From the NCBI RefSeq assembly GCF_019112545.1, contig NW_025064935.1:5714-69713 (forward strand): DNA of 64,000 bases, given 5' to 3'. Position numbers and translations under genes: made by a program. This DNA comes from Guyanagaster necrorhizus (Eukaryota; Basidiomycota; Agaricomycetes; Agaricales; Physalacriaceae). Each line of letters starts with the position of its first letter. The stretch's first letter is position 1. This document shows positions 1-10,517 of the stretch, in pieces. Under the pieces are notes generated by a model. It was not told where the DNA came from. It did not search any database and saw only the letters and a program-made list of their open reading frames with translations.

Positions 1-328
1 GAGCGGAATCTGACAGATGAGATAGGGAGGAGTGAGTACAAAGTGTAGATGGCTTATCCAAGTTGATATTCAAACTGAGTAGTTACGGTGATATATACGG
101 CTTTATATACTAATGGTAGCTAATTCCGAGTCAGGTTCCATTGGGTTCCGGTGTGAATATTCACTACCGAGTTCGGGGTCTAGGTATTACAATGTGAAAT
201 ACAGATGTGAAATGATAATGGTGAAATGAAATTAGTAGGTAATGGGAAGCGGCTGGAGTCCGGTGGGTAGCGTGATAGAATTCGTGGTTGGTTGAGGTGA
301 CACGGAGGCCGGTGGCATGCACGTAACA
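1..328 (-). repeat. Ty3/gypsy-type LTR, cut by the window edge
   Basis: Read on the minus strand this LTR begins at 328 with TGTTACGTGCATGCC and runs leftward out of the window. It carries a TATA-type promoter element (TATATAAAGCC) near position 100. It aligns over its whole length with 2471-2831 on the plus strand, so two copies of one LTR family lie in opposite orientation. A purine-rich stretch (GCGGAGGGA) lies just upstream on the minus strand and fits a polypurine tract, so this is best read as the 3' LTR of the element whose last reading frame is at 566-1711. Its CpG sites are intact, unlike those of the copy at 2471. Confidence 0.8.
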
Positions 329-565
329 GCGCGTCCCTCCGCGCACTCTCGTCTCCTCCAGTTCTCGGCTATAGAGGCTGAAGTGTCGTTGGAACTCGGG
401 ATTAAGGAACTGTCAAGTGACCCTGCTGCCCAGGAATCGCTGGAGAGCCCTGTCGGAGACGTGGGCATTGTCGGGTACTCAGAGCCCATAGGCTCCGAGG
501 ACAGAGTTGGCGTCCGAGGAGATGGTATCGGTATGGGTAGGATATTCGGGGGTGGGAGGTCGAGG

Positions 566-857
566 TCAAGGTTCCTCTGTCCTTCCTCGTCTGATGGCTT
601 CATCCCAGCTGACAATGCTGGCAGGTCCCGTCCATGGGTCGTCCTCTGAGTCAGGCTCCCTGAAGGGAGATCCTGAATCGGTACGAAGCTCATACTCCCT
701 AGGGGAGGCTGACTCCATCCTTTCAATCTCCTCTCCCCTTCTTTGTGCCCTTCCTTGCCTGTCGTACTCTGCTGCCTCGTACTGCTCTCGAGCCTCTTCT
801 CGTACGTAATTGGCGAGCTCTTCCTGAGTTCGCTTAATCTCTTCTTCTCGGCTCTGG

Positions 858-892
<35 letters not shown>

Positions 893-1711
893 CTGGTCAT
901 AGTTGAAGGGAACAGTAAGGTCCCAGTCTGGGAATATTCGGTGTATGATTCTGTCCCACGCAGCTCTTCCCCTTTCACTGGCGGTTCTGACCTCAGGTTC
1001 GCTTCCCACATAGAGATATCAGAAGGGGTCTCCCACTGCAGAGATGGCAATCTCTGCATTCGCATAGTCGGGGTGGATGGTCCTTCCATGTGGATCATTG
1101 ATCCCCAGCCTGCTGACGGATGGGCTGGAGCCAGAGTTGGGCTCGGTGGGGGTTTCAGAGGGATTCTGGGGGGAGTCGGGACTTTCGTGGGGTCTCGTAG
1201 CCATCTGAGCGGCATCAAGGGAGTCCTGAGCACGGTTTCCAATCCCTGAGGGAATTGGGGAGCCGGGATGCTCGGGGGAGACTGCTGGAGTGATGTAGTT
1301 GGAGACCTTTGCGGGCTTCTGAGTGACGTTTATCGTCCACGGGTTCTGGAACCCTGTGAGAGCAGGGTGGCAGTCTCGGCTGTCTCGTCGGGAATGTTGA
1401 GGTCCTTCTTCCTCGTGAAGGCTCCTCGAATCCGAGTCATTATTCCTGGTTTCTAGTACGGGTCCCCCTTGCGGGAAGAAGGATGTTCTGGCAGAGAGGG
1501 GGATGTCATGGAAGGGGAGATCAGAGGTTAGGTTGCGTAGAATGTGTTGGATATGCTGGAATGCTTGATAGTGCCTGACTATCCAAGCTGCTACTGATTG
1601 TCGTCCTCAGCAGAGGATGATGATGGCTAGAAGTCCGAGCAAAGTTCCAATAATAGAAGCAATAAGCTCAAAGAAGTCGTGATTTAGATCAGTGGTTGTT
1701 ACTGGAGGCAT
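566..1711 (-). pseudogene. Third reading frame of a gypsy-type element, N-terminal membrane segment and polyglutamine
   Basis: One frame can be read from an ATG at 1711 to a stop at 566, about 381 codons, broken only by two in-frame TGA codons, one after residue 33 or so and one at 1019-1021. Both could come from CGA by C-to-T change. The first 35 residues include a strongly hydrophobic segment (ELIASIIGTLLGLLAIII) that should cross a membrane. The middle is rich in Pro, Ser and Asn. Near the C-terminus there is a run of nine glutamines (CAG repeat, 861-886 on the plus strand) followed by a highly charged, probably helical stretch. I know similar proteins as an extra frame at the 3' end of agaric gypsy elements; their role is unknown to me. 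It lies just before the 3' LTR. Upstream parts of the element are cut off at 1768 by another LTR. Confidence 0.6.
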
Positions 1712-1767
1712 TCGGTTTCTCAGCACAATTGGGCTTGAAAAAGGGAAGGGGAAAGCTTCGAGCTAAT

Positions 1768-2261
1768 TGTTAGGCTCAAGCGTCACATGGACAGATACAT
1801 GTGATAAACAGGCATTCCTTCACACTTCAAGGAATCACCTGAGTCCACTTTGTATGTACCTGTTTGGTGTGACACAAGGTCAGTTATTGACTCGAGGTAG
1901 AATGGCGTGTATAAACTTTAGCTCGAAGCTGGGGTCTTACCAGCAAGAGCATCGGTCTTAAATACTATACAGGTGGTTCTAATTATATCGCTACTTATTA
2001 TGTCTGTCTGTGTCCATGGTACTCGTTGTCCTTGAGCACCGAGGCCGTACATAAAAGGGGAATTGTGTTGTTGCTAGGCTTGGTGGTCGTGACGACTTGG
2101 GGATTGTTAGTTGTGCTGACTAAGCTTTCCCACAGTCTTGTGCCCTTCTGACTAAGCATAAATAGGAGTGGAAGGCGAATGTCAATGGGAAAATAAGGAA
2201 AAATAGGAAAAATCGTAACACAATCACAAACCCTATTAACTATCAAATATGAAACCCAACA
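1768..2261 (+). repeat. LTR-like element, family B, CpG-retaining copy
   Basis: It begins with TGTTAGGCTCAAG and most plausibly ends at AAACCCAACA, giving the usual TG..CA and near-inverted ends. Its first 190 bases align with 2298-2470 (shared TGTGATAAAC, TCACACTT and a 3' TTTAGCTC-AAGCT). A TATA-like ACATAAAAGG lies near 2050. The bases directly after it (ATTAGATCAGCATCACC) vaguely resemble an initiator-tRNA primer site with small losses, which would make it a 5' LTR. The outer flanks are not a direct target duplication but an inverted CTAAT/ATTAG pair, so a terminal-inverted-repeat element is an alternative. CpG sites are frequent here. The right border is inferred. Confidence 0.5.
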
Positions 2262-2297
2262 ATTAGATCAGCATCACCAAGACCAGCACTTCACCTT

Positions 2298-2470
2298 TGT
2301 TAAGTCCAAATGACATGTGACCTAAATATGTGATAAACTGACACTGCCTCACACTTTGGGCAATGATGTCAGAGTTCACTTGATGTGTTATATGACTCTG
2401 TATCACAAGGTCTTTAGATTGGCTTGAGATAAGATGATGAAGAATAAAACTTTAGCTCAAAGCTGAGGAT
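2298..2470 (+). repeat. Truncated second copy of LTR family B
   Basis: It begins TGTTAAGTCC and aligns base for base with the first 190 bases of the copy at 1768, up to TTTAGCTCAAAGCTGAGGAT. At that point the similarity stops and the gypsy-type LTR begins. Nearly all differences from the 1768 copy at CpG positions are TpG or CpA here. The rest of this copy is missing: I did not find it on the far side of the gypsy element. Confidence 0.6.
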
Positions 2471-2831
2471 ATATTATATGCATGCCACTAGCCTCTGTGT
2501 CACCTCAACCAACCATGAATTCAATCATGCTACCCACTGGACTCTGGCCACTTCTTATTATCTACTAATTTCATTTCATCATTATCATTTCATATTCATA
2601 TTTCACATTGTAATATCTAGATCCCAAACTTGGTAGCAAATATTGACATCAGAACCTAACAGAACTCAACTCAGAATTAGCTACCATTAGTATATAAAGC
2701 CATGTATATCATCATAACTACTCAGTTCAAACATCAACTTGGATAGCCATTCACACTTTATGCTCACTTCAACTCCTCTCTATCTTGTCCAATGGACTCT
2801 GCTCTAAAGGATACCCTTCACTCTGCCAACA
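2471..2831 (+). repeat. 5' LTR of the decayed plus-strand Ty3/gypsy element
   Basis: The start (TATTATATGCATGCC) corresponds to TGTTACGTGCATGCC of the minus-strand copy at 328. The two match through the promoter TATATAAAGCC near 2695 and on to the limit of comparison at the window edge. The 3' border near CTGCCAACA is a guess from the expected CA end. Comparison of the two copies shows repeated CpG to TpG/CpA change, for example ACCGGCCTCCG against ACTAGCCTCTG. The first bases are also mutated, so the integrase recognition end is lost. Confidence 0.65.
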
Positions 2832-5800
2832 GAACTCTGTTCTATCCATCCAAATCCTTGGACCCAACTCAAGAGGGACATTGCCAATAGCTTCATTGAT
2901 GCTCATATACTCTGCCAGTCTTCACACATGCACTCAAGCCCAGCTGATTGGCACATTTCTAATAGTATATTTGAACTCAAACTCTTGAGTTGAAACTTTT
3001 ATCATGTCCACCACATTTACCCAACTCACAGAAGCTGATTCTGAACAAATTCAGCCTACCCATCACAATATGTTTTCCATGGAAGATATTCCATCATCTG
3101 TCTCAAAGGAACAATCAGGTCTTTTTAGATTGGCCTCCAGTAGAGGACAACCTTCTCATAGGGAAACTTACATCCACTCTAGCTTCACTGCCTGCTAACC
3201 TAATTATGATGATTCCTCTAACCCTTTTGATGCCACCAGCATCCCAACCAATGGAGCCCAATGGGCCAGCCTGATGTATGGCACCTGAACTAGCACTCTG
3301 ACAGACCTTTTATCTCTAGACAATATATATGGAAATTCAAACAGCCCAGACTCAGAGGGCAAAAATGAAGACACCTCTACTTATACTCTCATCTGACAGG
3401 AATCAGGTGGTAATCCACCAAACTCTTTTTCAGGAGGGCTGGGAGATCCAGATAGTCTCAATGGCCTCAGCAGCTCTAATAGCCCCATAGGAAACAACAA
3501 CCCAAACTAGCAGGACATGTTTCTAGAATTCATGAACCTGTTATGAGGAGTCTCTATTTCCCTCAATAACCTTAAACCAGCCACCATTCACACTAAAGTC
3601 AAGAAACTAGAATTATTCAACAGCTCTGACTCTTGCAAACTGAAGGCCTTCATTGTCTCCCTTTAGTTGAACTTCAATGACAGACCTACCATGTTCACAA
3701 CAGATGCTAGCAAGGTCAACTATGCTATTTTCTTTTTGGCTGGCATCATGCTTAACTGGTTTGAACCAGACATTCTTAACCCCAACCTATAGAATCTGCC
3801 AGCCTAGCAATTCTCCTATGCAGCTTTCTTGGATGAGCTTCATAGCAACTTCAGCCCCTTTGACATCATCAGAGATGCTGAGGATGCATTAGAACACCTC
3901 TGAATGCATAACAGAGACTGGATCATAAAGTACATGGTTCAATTTAACTAATATGCCTCACAAATTAGGTATGAAGACAACTCCCTCTGTCATGCCTTCT
4001 ACTGTGGTCTCTGTACCTGCATAAAGGATGACATGGCTCACTATAGGAAGCCCAGCAATCTCTGTGACATATGCCTCATCACCCAAGAACTTGATGCCCA
4101 TTACTGGATCCAGAAGACTAAAATTGCCTGTGAAAACTGGGACAATAAAGCCTCTAACCAATCCTCCAATCCCAAATCTAAGAGATCCAACTCTTCCCTA
4201 GACTTCAGCTCTGCACTGAAATCCACCATTGCTAAGCCCTATGCTGATAAGCTAGACAAAGATGATCATCTGATTCAGAAAGAAAAAGACCATCAGCATC
4301 AGAACAACCTCTGTATGTTCTGTGAAGCTAAACACAAGATCGAGGATTGCAACAAGCAGAAGGCAGCAGCTTCTGCCAAGGGTCATGCAGCAGAAGTAGA
4401 CACTATTCTTGAGAAACCAGCTCCAACTGAGTCAGAAAACTAGGAAGCAACCCTGTTCTCTCCATGTGAGTTCAGGGTTGTATTGACTCTATTTGCACAC
4501 CAGAGGTCATCACCCTCAATGCAATATCTGTTTCCAACTAATCCTTCCATCTTCCACTTTTAGTAAAATTACCAACTAGTACAGAGCCTAACAGGCCTCC
4601 AGCTTCTACTATTCTACATTTTCTTGCTCTTATTGATTCTGATTCTAGCCACTGCTTTGTTGACACTAAGTACATAGCTGCCAATGATATTCCTGTTAAA
4701 ACTATTCTCAGTATGCAACTCCAATTATTTGATGGTTCTGTTGGAAACTGCATATCTCAAACTGCAACTATTCCTATCCATTTCCCTTCCAGAGACACTT
4801 TCCCCATCAACTTCTATGTCACTTATCTGGATTCATCTTGCAATCTTGTTTTAGAATACAACTGACTCTCTCATTACAATCCACTGATTGACTAGGCTGA
4901 GAATAGTATCACTTTCTGCTCAAGCTACCAGGATCCCATTCCAACCCATTCTGTGGCCTTCACTATATCCCCAGGACTTTCATGCCCATAGAACAACAGT
5001 CTATCCCTCTTCAAGCCTTTCAGCTCAATTCTGAGACTTCTATGCCCACCAGACTCAATCAGTCCAACCTCTGGGACTTCACCCCATTCCAAATCCCCTG
5101 CAGGTAGCCAATGGGCTCAGTTCCCATATGAATCCATCTATTCCTATCCTCCTTCAGAGTCTTTTACTACCAAAGTATACCCAAAGATCTCCATCATATC
5201 TGCTGCTGCATTTGTCTGAGCCAGTACAGAAGAAAGTGCTCAGCAGTTCACACTGCAGCCTTCCTTGCCTAATATTGGAGCCAAAGCCACATCCATAGAA
5301 TCAGCAGATCTTTCATCAGTGCTAGTAGAGTACCATGATTTTGCAGATATCTTCAGTGATACCCTCTTCAAAAAGCTACCTGAACACAGGCCATATGACC
5401 TCAAAATCAACCTTGAGGAAGGAACATCTCTACCACTTGGACTCATTTATTTCCTCTCAGAATCTAAACTCAAGGCCCTATGAGAGTTTATTGATGATAA
5501 CCTGTGCAATGAGTTCATTACCCTATCTCACTCTCTGCATGAGGCTCCAATTCTATTTGTCAAGAAGAAGACTGGTGAACTCCAACTTTACATCAACTAC
5601 CACAGCCTAAATAAAATCTCTAAGAAGGATTGCTATCCTTTTCCTCCCATTTCTGACCTCTTTGACTCTGCCTACTCTATGCACATCTACACTAAGCTCA
5701 ACCTTCAGCATGCCTACCATCTTGTTTGCATAGCTAAAGGAGATGAATGTAAAACAGCCTTTCAGACCTGTTATGGTTCCTTTGAATGGCATGTCATGCC

Positions 5801-8300
5801 TTTTGGCCTCACAAATACTCCAGTGGCATTCCAACAATTTGTGAATGATATATTCTCTGACATGCTCAACATATCAGTAGTAGTCTATCTCAATGACATC
5901 CTTATATATTCTAACAATCCAGAAGATCACCAGAAACATGTTCATGAGTTCTTATGCAGGCTTAAAGCTAATGGACTCTACTGTAAAGGTTCCAAATGCA
6001 AATTCAACTGGGACTCTATGGAGTACCTAGGCTACATTCTATCATCTGAAGGACTTTGCACATCAGAAGAAAAAGTCAAGGACATCCAATTCTTCCTTAG
6101 CTTTGCCAACTTCTACTGTTGCTTTATACATGAATATAGTGACATTGTTATCTTTCTTACATGATTCACCTGCAAGGGAACTCTATGGAAATTTGATGAC
6201 AAATGCTTGGCTGCCTTCAATAAATTGAAACAGGCCTTTACACATGCTCCCATCCTTACTCACTGGATCCCTGATCGAAAGATAGTGATGGAAACCAACA
6301 CCTTCAATTATACTATTCCAGCTATTCTCTCTATTTATCTTGAAGATGGCAAAATTCATCTGATTGCTTTCCACTCCCAGAGCCTCCATAATGCTGAACT
6401 CAACTATGATACCTATGACAAGGAGCTTCTGGCCATTTTTGAAGCTTTTAAACATTGGCAGCACTATCTTGAAGGCTCCATGGACTCCATTGATGTCATA
6501 ACAGACCACAAGAACCTTGAATACTTTGTCACCACTAAGATTCTAACCTGTTGACAAGTCTGCTGGTCTGAATACCTATTTCAGTTCAACCTAGTAATCT
6601 GGTTCTGACCTAGAAAACTTGGTGGAAAACTAGATGCACTTACTAGATGATGAGATGTCTACCTTAAAGAGGGAGATAGCCAATATGCTCAAGTCAATCT
6701 CCACAATTTTTGACTGGTGTTCACTCAAGAACAACTTTCTGCATCACTCTGTGCAACCTATCTTGAAGGCTCTACTCTCTGAGCCAGTGCCATCATGGAC
6801 ATTGATAAGCTCCACATCAATATCAAACAAGTACAATGTTCTGACTCTATATCCTCTGATGGTCTCCACTAGGCTAAGGCCACTTCAGAATTCTTCCCCT
6901 CTTAGTGGTCTATTGATAAATCAGACATTCTCTGCTTTGAAGGCCACATCTATGTCATGGAGTCTGGAGATCTCCATCTCTGTATACTACAGAATAATCA
7001 TGACCACATCTTGGTAGGCTATTTTAGTTAAAACCAGACATTAGAGCTTGTCTGGTAGAATTACATCTGACCAAAGATATGTGAATATGTTTGACACTAC
7101 ATTAAGTCCTGCACAGTTTATGTACACAACAAGACACCTAGACACTACTCCTATGGGTTACTCAAACCTCTACTAGTCTCTGAACAGCCATGAGATTCTA
7201 TTTTCATGGATTTCATTGAACAACTACTGGACTTCAATGGATTTACTGCTATCTTAGTAGTCATAGACCAAGCTAGCAAGTAAGCTATCTTCATCTCCAC
7301 TCATGACACTATTAACTTCATGGAGCTCACCCAACTTTTCCTTATCCATGTCTTCTCCAAACATAGGGTACCCAGTCATATCATCTTGGATTGTGACTCT
7401 GAATTCATTTTCTAATTTACTCACATCTTAGTCATAGCTCTTGATATGGAACTCCACCTTACTTTTAGTTACTGTTCAGAGGCTGACAGACAAACTGAAC
7501 AGGCAAACCAAACTCTGAAACAGTACATCTGCATCTACTGCTCTTATCAACAGGATAATTGGGACACTCTCCTACTTATTGCTGAGTTTATATACAACAA
7601 TGCCTCTAATGTATCCAATGGAATTTTTCTATTTTTCGCCAACAAGGGCTACCACTCTAACATCACCATTCACCCTGAAAGAGACATCATCTCTGCTCAG
7701 GCCTGAGACTTTGCAGTCAACCTTGATGAACTCCATCAAATATTAAAAGATGAAATCTCCAAGGCTCAGACTTGCTATAAGACCCAAGCAGACAAGCATC
7801 AGATTCTGGCACCCCTGTTTACAGTGGGTGACAAGGTCTACCTCAGTTCCAAACATATCAAAACCACCCATCCAACTAAAAAATTCTCAGAGAAATACCT
7901 CAACTCTTTCGAAATCATAGTCCAACAGGGTTTCCACTCCTTCATGCTAAGGCTTCTACCAGATCTCTGATCCATTCACTCAGTCTTCCATGTGTTACAA
8001 TTAGAACCTATAGAAGAAAACACCATCTCTAACCAAATCCAACCATTGTCATCTCCAGTTGAAGTCAACAGAGAAGAACATTTCAAAATAGCTCAAATTC
8101 TCAACTCTAACCTGAACCACCAGTTCTGCTACCCACTGCTGCACAAGATCCAGTGGCTAGGCTATGAAAGTACCAATGAAGAGTTTGCTTAGTTACTAGC
8201 CTCTGAGTTCTCTGCTGATGAATTTATTAAAGACTTCCACTATCAATACTCAGACAAACCAGAATCTTTGTCCAAAGTCATTCAAACATCCCATTCCTAA
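2832..8300 (+). pseudogene. Ty3/gypsy retrotransposon gag-pol, heavily decayed, with chromodomain
   Basis: Broken frames follow the order of a chromovirus-type gypsy element: gag with a CCHC-like knuckle near 4310-4350 (CMFCEAKHKIEDCNK), an aspartic protease remnant (DSDSSHCFVDT, about 4640), reverse transcriptase (5300-6160, MPFGLTNTPVAFQ), RNase H (6200-6550, TDHKNLEYF), a poor integrase (6650-7700, ADRQTEQANQTL) and a chromodomain tail (8060-8190, ending near CYPLLHKIQWLGY). The polymerase motif reads YLND where YxDD is expected, so the catalytic aspartate pair is destroyed. Many stops and lost arginines fit CpG decay. No 3' LTR is visible after 8300. The element cannot be active. Confidence 0.85.
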
Positions 8301-8487
8301 TACAATGCTACTCTGGACACCACTGGCATCCCATCTTACTATTTCAATTCTAACTACTAATTACCACTATTCAATCACCTCTTTTACACTTTCAAAGTCA
8401 AAAATCTTGCAATTACATTTTTGTCCACTATCAACATCTGATACTTTTTTCTATATACATTTTATACAAAATATTTTTTACAAAGAA
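8301..8487. other. AT-rich decayed spacer after the gypsy pol region
   Basis: I see no gene or LTR here. The stretch is AT-rich and CpG-free and separates the end of the plus-strand pol remnant from the minus-strand relic that follows. Confidence 0.5.
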
Positions 8488-9302
8488 GTGGAACTCAATA
8501 GGCCTGCACCAGAATCTGAACTCTCTCTCTACTCTCTCAACTTCTTCATATTCTCATCCAGCCTCTTTAACATCACCTCCCAAAGATTCTCCATTTTCTG
8601 ATCCCTCTCATTCTTGAAAATCAGTCAGGCCTTCTTTCAGGCCTCTACCTCAGACTCTGAAAACAGCTCTGAAGGAGATGACATATTATTAGAACTATAG
8701 TCATCTTGAAGACCTACCACAGTACCATGAATATCTGCCACCTCATCTGCTAACTCATCTATGTGATGCATCAACTTGCATATCAATTTTGAAAGTTGGT
8801 GGAGACCAGCAGAGACCTCCACACTACTAATCATCTTGCTTGTGGTGACATCCCAGTTGAATGAACAGATGGTCTTCTTAATCTTGCAATGTGCACAAGT
8901 CTGCCTATGCCTGGCACCTTCAGTGGCTGGATATGTATAACAACAGACACCATCTTAGTGATAGTACATACAGCTTTCTGAGAACAAAAGCTAAGTCAAA
9001 CCACACAAGAAAACTAAGACACTTACTTTTACCATCTAACAACTCTTTGCCTTCTGCTGGCCCCACCACTTCTAACTTTGCCTGCTTCTTGAGACTAGCA
9101 ACCATCTCTACCCTACTGTCATCCATTATGCTCCTTGATCTGAACTTGTGTTTACAGCCCTTCTCTGCTAGACCCATCATCTTTCTCTTTCCCTCTCACA
9201 TCTTCTTTCTCCTCTCCAGAGTTCTCTTGGATTCTTTCAACTCATTATCTCCTTTGGTCCTCTTATCTTGCTCACTATCAGACTCCAAAGACATATGGCC
9301 AG
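8488..9302 (-). pseudogene. Relic of a lysine-rich, cysteine-motif protein of repeat-rich agaric DNA
   Basis: Reading the minus strand from about 9300, broken frames give a very basic leader (KRKK-type stretches and GPAEGKELLDGK), a 60-base segment that looks like an intron, then a cysteine motif (QTCAHCKIKKTICSFNW, about 8870-8910). After it come a helical heptad-like stretch (LHQLSKLICKLMHHIDEL) and an acidic-serine tail to about 8640. Weaker similarity of composition continues through stops to 8488. This order (basic leader, C-x2-C..C cluster, coiled coil) resembles a large family of lineage-specific agaric proteins of unknown function. It is CpG-free and full of stops, so it is dead. Identity is a guess from pattern only. 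Confidence 0.35.
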
Positions 9303-9438
9303 AATACATTTTGTATTACTTCAAGATCTTTCTATGAGATACTAAATAAGTCCAGATTATGATCCAAGTCAGCTGCTGCTGACTGGCATCATATCTTTGA
9401 GTACATTCTTGTACTCACTTGGGATTGCTATCCCAACA
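9303..9438 (-). repeat. Truncated copia-type LTR, minus orientation
   Basis: On the minus strand it starts at 9438 with TGTTGGGATAGCAATCCC and matches the LTR at 10309 for about 135 bases, ending after AATACAAAATGTATT. Beyond this the sequence is unrelated. Where the 10309 copy has CpG (CCCGAGCGAGTACGAG) this copy has CCCAAGTGAGTACAAG. It abuts the copia pol remnant at 9439 in opposite orientation, so it is not the partner LTR of that fragment. Confidence 0.75.
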
Positions 9439-10300
9439 AATATATATTAGGCATGAAGATAGACAGGAATAGGGACAAGAGCACTATCACTCTATCCCAG
9501 AAGGCATATATTCTCAAAGTACTTGAGCAGATGGGCATGAATGACTGCAAACCAGTCAAAATACCTATGGACCTGAATGTATGGCTAGAGAAAATTCTGA
9601 CAGAAGACCCACAAGGTGTTGACACAGCCACCAGGCAATATTACCATACTGGTGTCAGATCACTAATGTATGTGGCTAATGGATCCCAGCCTGATATTGC
9701 ACATGCTGTCACTGAATTAAGTAAGTATGTGCAGAATCCAGCTGCTGAGCATGTCACAGCCTTGAAGCAAGTTTTCCACTATCTGAAGGGAACTCTAGAC
9801 TTTGGAATCACATATGGAGAGACTATGGATGAGCTGATACCTTATTCAGACTCAGACTGGAGAGAAGACAGAACAGATAGAAGATCAACATCTGGTTATA
9901 TCTGTACCTATGCAGGGAGAGCTGTTACTTGGAGTTCAAAGAAACAGCCCACCATAGCCTTATCCACTATGGAAGCAGAATATATGGCCCTCACACACAC
10001 AACCCAGAAAGTAATTTGGCTATGAGCACTCTTAACTGAATTAGGATTGCCACCTTATGAAGCGATGACTATTTTCATTGACAACCAATCAGCAATCAAA
10101 TTTGCTGAGAACCCTATATTCCATGCATGATTGAAGCATATAGACATATGGCACCACTTCATTCATGAGCACATGGCTTCAAACAAAGTCAAAGTTCAGC
10201 ACTGCACATCAGAAGAGAACTTAGTGGATATATTCACTAAAGGCCTACCAAGACCATTACATGAGTATTTATCTGCAGGTATTCTAGGAACTCAGAATTG
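9439..10300 (+). pseudogene. Ty1/copia pol fragment: end of reverse transcriptase and RNase H
   Basis: The frame opens in the middle of the reverse transcriptase (YILGMKIDRN) and goes through the late RT region (SLMYVANGSQPDIAHAV) to RNase H (SDSDWREDR, RRSTSGY, ALSTMEAEYMAL, FTKGLPR). Two in-frame TGA codons after 10020 (after VIWL and in HA*LKHIDIW) stand where the family has arginine, as expected from CGA to TGA. Other arginines have become Trp (IDIW). Everything upstream (gag, protease, integrase, most of RT) is missing; the cut is exactly at the LTR at 9438. It ends with a polypurine tract (GAGGGGGAG) before the 3' LTR. Confidence 0.9.
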
Positions 10301-10308
10301 AGGGGGAG

Positions 10309-10517
10309 CGTTGGGATAGCAATCCCGAGCGAGTACGAGAACATACTCGAAGATACAATGCCAGTCAGTGGCAGCTGACTTGGATCGTGATCCAGACTTA
10401 TTTAGTATCTCGTAGAAAGATCTCAAAGTAATACAAAATGTATTTAAGTAGAACATCTCTCTCTCGAGAGGCAAATTCTAATCCTCTGTACATTACTATT
10501 GCTCTCTACTTACAACG
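10309..10517 (+). repeat. 3' LTR of the copia fragment
   Basis: The LTR follows the polypurine tract GAGGGGGAG. It begins CGTTGGGATAGC and probably ends TTACAACG, about 209 bases. The expected TG..CA ends have both become CG, in a symmetrical way. It is CpG-rich, although the pol fragment it belongs to has almost none. A TATTTAAGTAG box near 10440 may be its promoter. The right border is inferred from the inverted end. Confidence 0.7.

Noticed and set aside
232..1242. Longest minus-strand frame in the left region (336 codons)
   Set aside because: It runs into the LTR and shows no protein pattern. The frame from 1711 to 566 has a membrane segment, polyglutamine and family-like order in one frame.
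743..1249. Open plus-strand frame of 168 codons with leucine run
   Set aside because: It is the antisense of the CAG repeat and charged region of the retrotransposon frame on the minus strand. The leucine run is just CTG read from the other strand.
8218..8601. Plus-strand open frame of 127 codons after gypsy pol
   Set aside because: Low-complexity translation of AT-rich decayed DNA; the chromodomain frame ends before it and the right half is antisense to another relic.
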